NCBI GenBank assembly: GCA_030667105.1
Contig: DAOUWN010000127.1
Location: 1 to 6,556, forward strand
Direction of reading: 5' to 3'
DNA length: 6,556 bases
DNA from: Deltaproteobacteria bacterium
Lineage (GTDB): Bacteria; Desulfobacterota; Desulfobacteria; C00003060
Below the pieces are notes generated by a model. It had not been told where the DNA came from. It made no database searches and saw only the letters and a list, made by a program, of their open reading frames with translations. A program made the translations under genes and the position numbers. Shown here piece by piece: positions 4,925 to 6,556 of the stretch; the stretch's first letter is position 1, and every line of letters begins with the position of its first letter.

Positions 4925-6556
4925 CTATCGCGAAAAATTCTTGACCGCCCCAATCCCTGTCTCTGGTTCGACTTTAACCGCGCAAACCTTGTATTCGGGT
5001 ATCTTTGAGACAGCATCCAGGGCATCAATGGTCAGAAGATTTGCGGCCGCTCTTCGGAAGTGAAAAGGTATAAAAACAACCCGTTCGGGACATCTCCTTG
5101 TAAGCTCGACCCTGGCCACCAGTTCGCCACGGCGAGAGGAAACCTTGACCATTGACCTTTCTTCAATACCGAATTCTTGAGCGTCTTTCGGATGGATCTC
5201 CAACAACGGCTCAGGGTAAAGGACCTGTAGGCCAGGAACCTTTCTGGTCATGGTGCCGCTGTTGTAGTGGTGCAATACGCGCCCTGTCGAGAGGATAAAG
5301 GGGTAGATTTCATCCGGCAGTTCGCGGGGAGGGATAAATTCAACGGGATGAAATAGCCCCTTGCCCCGGGTAAACCGGCCCTTGTGAAGGATTGGTGTCC
5401 CAGGATGATCTCGCGTCGGACAAGGCCACTGGAGGCCGTCTTTTTCCAAACGATCATAGTGAATCCCACCATAAATCGGGGTGAGACGGGAGATTTCTTC
5501 CATGATCTCTTCAGGGGACCGATAATCCATCGGATAGCCCATCCTTTCGGCCAGTTCACAAATGATCTGCCAGTCCGGCCTGGCCTGGCCTACCAGGGGA
5601 AGGGCCTGTCTTACCCTCTGGACGCGCCTTTCAGTGTTTGTGAAGGTACCATCTCTTTCCGCAAAACTCGCCGCCGGAAGGACTACATGGGCCAGATTGG
5701 CCGTTTCGGTCATGAATATGTCCTGTACCACCAAGAAATCCAATCTCTTTAAAGCAGCCGTCACCTGGCTGGCATTAGGATTGCTTGCCACCGGATTTTC
5801 GCCCATAATATACATGGCCTTCAACTTCCCCTTGGCTGCGGCAGGCCAGATCTCTGTGACGACCAGGCCGGGCTCAGGAGAAATCTTTACCTTCCATGCC
5901 TGTTCAAACTTCTCTATGACCCCCTGGTCGGAGAGGCTTTGATACCCCGGCAGCACATCGGCAAGGGCCCCCATATCGCACGCCCCCTGGACATTGTTCT
6001 GACCACGGAGGGGATTTACCCCTCCCCCCTCGATTCCCACATATCCGCACAGCATGGCCAGATTGGCAATGGACTTCACATTGTCAGTGCCGGCCGCATG
6101 TTGGGTAATCCCCATGGCGTAAACGATAGTAGCGACTTCGGCTTCGGCATAAAGGCGGGCAACCTCCTTGAGATCCCCGGCAGGGATACCGGTGATCCTT
6201 TCCACAAACTCGGGATCGTACCTTAACACCGTTTCTCTTAATGAAGAGAAGTTTTCTGTTCTTTCCTCTACATAGAACCTATCCCACAACCCTTCCTTTA
6301 TTATGACGTGCATCAGGCCATTGAGCCAGACCACGTCCGTACCTGGTCTGGGACGAAGCCAGGCATGGGCGTATTTCACCAATTCTAACCTGCGAGGGTC
6401 TGCCACGATCAGTTTTGCTCCATGATGGGCAACGGCGCGCCTGATATGCAGATCCACGATAGGATGGTTGTCTGTGGGGTTGCTGCCGGCGACAAGAATG
6501 ACATGAGCCAACTCTATGTCCTCCATAGAGTTGGTCATCGCTCCACTTCCAAAGGC
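4925..6556 (-). CDS. fdhA: Formate dehydrogenase catalytic (alpha) subunit, 5' end outside window
   Basis: The C-terminal part, about 543 residues, of a molybdopterin-bis(guanine dinucleotide) formate dehydrogenase, which oxidises formate to CO2 or works in reverse. The frame stays open to the window edge and reads AFGSGAMTNS, a typical internal formate dehydrogenase motif, so the ATG at 6538 is not the true start. Counting from that Met: AHVILVAGSNPTDNHP (11-26) and the molybdopterin-binding GITQHAAGTDNVKSIANL (143-160). PLRGQNNVQGACDMG (176-190) follows; its Arg178 matches the active-site Arg (Arg333) of E. coli FDH-H. Next are GENPVASNPN (246-255), the C-terminal cofactor domain LSTGRVLHHYNSGTMTRK (417-434) and IPEYKVCAVKVEP (513-525). 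The [4Fe-4S] cysteines and the catalytic Cys or Sec lie in the missing N-terminal part, so neither their state nor any added ferredoxin-like domains can be judged. Partner subunits, if present, would be upstream, beyond the right edge. Confidence 0.94.
   Translation of the reverse strand, partial: AFGSGAMTNSMEDIELAHVILVAGSNPTDNHPIVDLHIRRAVAHHGAKLIVADPRRLELVKYAHAWLRPRPGTDVVWLNGLMHVIIKEGLWDRFYVEERTENFSSLRETVLRYDPEFVERITGIPAGDLKEVARLYAEAEVATIVYAMGITQHAAGTDNVKSIANLAMLCGYVGIEGGGVNPLRGQNNVQGACDMGALADVLPGYQSLSDQGVIEKFEQAWKVKISPEPGLVVTEIWPAAAKGKLKAMYIMGENPVASNPNASQVTAALKRLDFLVVQDIFMTETANLAHVVLPAASFAERDGTFTNTERRVQRVRQALPLVGQARPDWQIICELAERMGYPMDYRSPEEIMEEISRLTPIYGGIHYDRLEKDGLQWPCPTRDHPGTPILHKGRFTRGKGLFHPVEFIPPRELPDEIYPFILSTGRVLHHYNSGTMTRKVPGLQVLYPEPLLEIHPKDAQEFGIEERSMVKVSSRRGELVARVELTRRCPERVVFIPFHFRRAAANLLTIDALDAVSKIPEYKVCAVKVEPETGIGAVKNFSR

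Noticed and set aside
5384..6226. Several plus-strand open frames of 95-126 codons opposite the formate dehydrogenase
   Set aside because: They overlap each other and sit antisense to highly conserved molybdopterin oxidoreductase motifs, so they are not genes.
6536..6538. The ATG at 6538 as the true start of the formate dehydrogenase gene
   Set aside because: The frame continues to the window edge and the preceding codons read AFGSGA, which with MTNS forms a conserved internal motif of the family; the iron-sulfur and catalytic region must lie beyond the edge.

Overview
The window most resembles the chromosome of a mid-GC anaerobic or facultative bacterium, probably of the Desulfobacterota (former Deltaproteobacteria). 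This placement is an inference. It rests on an HDOD-histidine kinase hybrid, a molybdopterin formate dehydrogenase of the anaerobic type, and gene boundaries filled with short 7-nt-periodic repeats, which I recall as common in that group. No mobile element, tRNA, rRNA or CRISPR array is visible.

Left half, plus strand. A leader of about 140 bp carries a possible extended -10 promoter and a small tandem/inverted repeat. It precedes a 562-residue protein that joins an HDOD domain to a complete-looking histidine kinase core (141-1829). A 136-bp gap follows, holding a long imperfect hairpin made of GGGTTCA-type heptads. Next is a small CsgG/LpoB-like lipoprotein (best start 1966, end 2532), then an uncertain 61-codon reading frame (2549-2734).

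Right half, minus strand. Reading right to left, the genes are a formate dehydrogenase catalytic subunit (4925 to beyond 6556, N-terminus outside the window), then pabB (aminodeoxychorismate synthase component I) and pabC (aminodeoxychorismate lyase). pabB and pabC lie in the same reading frame with only one TAG codon between them and no spacer, as if a PabB-PabC fusion had been split, or is about to form. Together they would make p-aminobenzoate from chorismate for folate; the glutaminase partner PabA is not in the window. The formate dehydrogenase may or may not share the transcript: a 78-bp gap with no clear terminator separates it from pabB. The two halves converge between 2532 and 2813, where I see no strong terminator.

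I do not see a clear undescribed multi-gene system. The points most worth following are the in-frame pabB-TAG-pabC junction, the HDOD-kinase hybrid with its altered G1 box, and the heptad-built hairpins at gene boundaries.
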